From Spirochaeta sp. (GTDB lineage: Bacteria > Spirochaetota > Spirochaetia > DSM-27196 > Alkalispirochaetaceae): a stretch of 8,853 nt of DNA. The translations under genes were made by a program, and so were the position numbers. Below the pieces are notes generated by a model. That model did not search any database and was not told where the DNA came from. It saw only the letters and a list, made by a program, of their open reading frames with translations. The DNA lies in assembly GCA_007117185.1 (NCBI GenBank), contig SKHA01000149.1, positions 1 through 8,853 on the forward strand, in the 5' to 3' direction. The first letter of the stretch is position 1. Each line of letters begins with the position of its first letter. Below are positions 6,546-8,853 of the stretch, piece after piece.

Positions 6546-7717
6546 TGCGAGACCGACTCATGGCCGCTTCAGCGCCGGTAACGCTCTTTGTACTGGTGCT
6601 GATTCTGGCGGGCTGCGATCTGATCCCCTTTGACGAGACGGCGTCAACCGGAGCGCAACGGGCGGCGGAGCTCACCAGAGTTGCCTCCTTCGAGATTACC
6701 GGGTTCGATGGCTCCTTTCAGGATCGCGAGGGTTCCCTTCAGGGATTCCTCCCGGACAGCGCTGGTTCAACATCGGGGTATCTGATAGGGGAGTCGGATT
6801 ATTTTCTGCTGGTCTGGCGTGTGGAGCAGGGCCGGGTGATCGGTTCACCTGACGCGCCTGCGGTGTTCGATCTGGTGGACCGCCGGGGGGCGTTCCGCTG
6901 GATTGCCCGAGTGGCACATGTTGTCGACGTTGTTGATGCGCCCCTGCCGGTGGCACCCCTGCTGGTGGCGCTGCAACACGGCGATGAGTATGTCCACGTG
7001 GAGGTGGTGTCTCGAACTGATGAGGATCTTGAGGGGAACATCTTCCTGACCTGGGAGCCCCTGAACCTGCAGGGCATCCTGGGGGCGAACGCCGGGTTCG
7101 TGTCTGCGGAGATCTTCGGGGTGCAGTTTGCGGCGGTGGCGGACGCGCCTGAGCTGGTGGAGATTCAGTTGCTGGCCCGGGACGGTGCCGTAGGGGGAGC
7201 TGTCCGGGAGTATTTTGTCCGCTGGAATCCGGATCCGAATCTGGCCTCTCCGGTGGCGTCCTTCCAGGCCGGTAGCCGTCAGTTTCTTCTGCCCACGCGG
7301 AGCGACCAGGAGCGTGCCCGACGCTTATCCTATGGGAATGTGGTGGGCACAGAGGGAGAGCGGCGGGGGTTTCTCACCTTTGCCGACGGCGATTATCGTG
7401 GTGCCCCCCTGGTCACCAATGCCTGGCAGACCGACGTCGCCGGAGTCCAGCTCACGGAGGTTGAGGAATGGCAGGAGCGGATTCAGGCGGTGAGCAGCAC
7501 CGGTATCATCCGGGGGAGCTCCACCGGGTTCACCGCGCTCATCGACACTCGGGCCGAACCGGGCTCCCGCCGCAGCACCATCGATCTTGGTACACTCTGG
7601 TACGCCGGTGAATATCCCCTGGACGGGACGGGGGAGCTGAGAAATCTGTACAGCTCGGTGGGGTACGCGGACACCTTGGGTGAGCCCCGGGTCACCGTGG
7701 GTATATTCAGGGACTGA
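6542..7717 (+). CDS. Lipoprotein B, beta-rich, unknown function
   Basis: The ATG at 6542 overlaps the preceding stop as ATGA. The adjacent ATG at 6545 is possible. The product has 391 residues. MMRDRLM, a hydrophobic core (13-22) and lipobox LAGC give lipidated Cys25 followed by Asp-Leu, the same CDL mature start as lipoprotein A. The mature part has no motif I can name. It is mainly predicted beta strand with many short Gly/Asp turns (SDYFLLVWRVEQGRV at 85-99, REYFVRWNPDPN at 222-233, RRGFLTFADGDYRG at 274-287), suggestive of a beta-sandwich or barrel-like fold. No clear similarity to lipoprotein A is seen beyond the signal region, so the two need not be homologous. It is last in the operon. 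The 33 bases before the convergent gene contain no convincing terminator, only a 5-bp inverted repeat. Confidence 0.8.
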   Translation: MMRDRLMAASAPVTLFVLVLILAGCDLIPFDETASTGAQRAAELTRVASFEITGFDGSFQDREGSLQGFLPDSAGSTSGYLIGESDYFLLVWRVEQGRVIGSPDAPAVFDLVDRRGAFRWIARVAHVVDVVDAPLPVAPLLVALQHGDEYVHVEVVSRTDEDLEGNIFLTWEPLNLQGILGANAGFVSAEIFGVQFAAVADAPELVEIQLLARDGAVGGAVREYFVRWNPDPNLASPVASFQAGSRQFLLPTRSDQERARRLSYGNVVGTEGERRGFLTFADGDYRGAPLVTNAWQTDVAGVQLTEVEEWQERIQAVSSTGIIRGSSTGFTALIDTRAEPGSRRSTIDLGTLWYAGEYPLDGTGELRNLYSSVGYADTLGEPRVTVGIFRD

Positions 7718-7750
7718 CCCAGCGCGGCGGGCGTCAGCAGTCGACGCTAC

Positions 7751-8853
7751 CTACCGCAGCAACTCTTCCAGTTCCGTAAGGAGCTCTACCAGCGCTGGGT
7801 CGGCGCCGCGGCGGGCACTTCTGATGAGGCTCAGCCGCTCCGTGGCGGTTTCGGCAAAGGAGATCTCTGTCAGCAGATCAGCCGCGTCAAGAAGGGCGTT
7901 CTCGCGGCCACTTGCCAGGAACGCGGCGTCGAATCGTTCCACCTCGCTGGCCATGCCGGGGAAGAAGCGGCGCATCGACGCTTCGTTGAAAAACCGCTCC
8001 AGAGCAACCCGGGCGGTCATCACCTGGGCCTGATCTGAATCTGCCGCTACCGCTACCGCCTGCCGGCGGTAGTCTTCCCATGCGAGACCGGCGGCGGATA
8101 GATCTGTTTCCAGGTCCCGCAGGCGCTCCAGTTCCGCTAGAGTGGCCGGGTCGAGGGCGGTGCCTCCCCGAGCCTGGGCGATGGCCAGCTCTTCCAGTGT
8201 CTGCAGCAGCTCCTCTTCGGTTTGCCCCAGGGTGGCTTCCCGTGCAGCGACTGTTTCCTCCAGCTGTTGGGCTCGCTGCCGTGCTGCTGTCAATTGTTCG
8301 TCCCGTTGGGCCAGGTCATTCTGCAGGCGGGTCAACTCGATCTGTCCAGCGGTACCACCCGTTTCCAGTTCGGCTACACGCTGGCGCAGCTGTTGCGCCT
8401 CTGTGGTCAGCCGGGTGAGCTCTGTCCGGGAGGCGGCCAGGGCGAGGCTCTCCGCTGCCAGGTCATCGGCGAGGGCGGCGCGATCAGCCTCAAGCTCTGC
8501 TGCCTGGCCGGTGAGGGCTGTCAACGCTTCTGCGGATTGGGATTCCATCGCGGCCACCGCCAGGGCCACCCCCTCGGCGGCGTCGGACCGGAAGCGGGAG
8601 CGGCTGAACTCGTCCAGAACACGCAGATACCCTGTCAGCGCCGCGTCAAGATCGCCGTCGGCGCGGGCAAGATCCGCCGCAGTGAGAACTGACTGGGCCT
8701 CCTGGTTGATGGAGGCCAGCTCCGCAGCACTCTGTTCTCCGTCGTCCCCGGCATCGGCATCACCGATAACCCGAAAACTCTCGCTCACTGCGGGGATCAC
8801 CTCCAGGGCCTGTCGGTACAGAGTCAGCGCTGCGCCTGCATCACCTGCCGCCA
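7751..8853 (-). CDS. TPR and coiled-coil protein (5' end outside the window)
   Basis: The frame stays open to the window end, so the GTG at 8800 is internal and the true start lies further upstream; 366 residues are visible. Two TPR-like helical units occur at the N-terminal side: DAGAALTLYRQALEVIP (about 8844-8790) and ARADGDLDAALTGYLRVLDEF (about 8665-8604). Between them is an acidic linker (DADAGDDGEQ). From about 8548 to 8170 the sequence is a long Ala/Glu/Gln/Leu-rich coiled coil with heptad spacing (TELTRLTTEAQQLRQRVAEL and similar). After it comes a helical tail with RFFNEASMRRFFPGM (about 7995-7950) and a C-terminal ELLTELEELLR. Such proteins are usually scaffolds or oligomeric envelope or cytoskeletal components. 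No signal peptide or membrane segment is visible, but the N-terminus is missing. It converges on the cyclase operon and is probably independent of it. Confidence 0.88.
   Translation of the reverse strand, partial: AAGDAGAALTLYRQALEVIPAVSESFRVIGDADAGDDGEQSAAELASINQEAQSVLTAADLARADGDLDAALTGYLRVLDEFSRSRFRSDAAEGVALAVAAMESQSAEALTALTGQAAELEADRAALADDLAAESLALAASRTELTRLTTEAQQLRQRVAELETGGTAGQIELTRLQNDLAQRDEQLTAARQRAQQLEETVAAREATLGQTEEELLQTLEELAIAQARGGTALDPATLAELERLRDLETDLSAAGLAWEDYRRQAVAVAADSDQAQVMTARVALERFFNEASMRRFFPGMASEVERFDAAFLASGRENALLDAADLLTEISFAETATERLSLIRSARRGADPALVELLTELEELLR

Noticed and set aside
7718..7750. Possible bidirectional terminator between the convergent genes
   Set aside because: Only a 5-bp inverted repeat is present (GCGTC at 7731-7735 with GACGC at 7743-7747) and there is no T-tract on either strand. 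It is too weak to call.
1..8853. tRNA, rRNA, CRISPR arrays, insertion sequences or attachment sites
   Set aside because: I looked for regular direct repeats, transposase-like proteins, terminal inverted repeats and cloverleaf sequences and saw none. Coding sequence fills almost the entire window.

Overview
The window looks like the chromosome of a high-GC spirochaete or a similar diderm. The evidence is the density of exported lipoproteins, including one whose signal peptide ends in the relaxed lipobox LLSC, a HAMP-linked class III cyclase of a type common in free-living spirochaetes, and outer-membrane-barrel-like proteins that resemble nothing I can name. The assignment to spirochaetes is inference, not proof. 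Every gap between genes is shorter than 200 bases.

Layout: (1) 1-1382, minus strand: a lipoprotein with a chitobiase/FN3-like domain, its 3' end cut off by the window start. It is less GC-rich than the rest. (2) 1383-1565: a divergent intergenic region with a weak promoter candidate on each strand and two perfect inverted repeats. (3) 1566-7717, plus strand: a five-gene operon in which every gene overlaps the next by 4 to 10 bases. Its order is membrane-bound class IIIb adenylate cyclase, exported barrel-like protein A, lipoprotein A, exported barrel-like protein B, lipoprotein B. (4) 7751-8853, minus strand: a convergent, Ala/Glu-rich TPR plus coiled-coil protein whose 5' end lies beyond the window. 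Only 33 bases separate it from the operon.

How the genes may work together: the cyclase has a Cache-like extracytoplasmic sensor, a HAMP relay and a complete catalytic site with the Thr typical of class IIIb. The four genes behind it all encode exported envelope proteins arranged as barrel-lipoprotein, barrel-lipoprotein. The two barrel-like proteins share an architecture: signal peptide, alpha/beta domain, PEGA-like domain and beta-rich C-terminus. They look like diverged paralogues. The tight overlaps imply co-transcription and coupled translation. A functional link, such as an envelope complex reporting to or controlled by cAMP, is a hypothesis resting on gene order alone.
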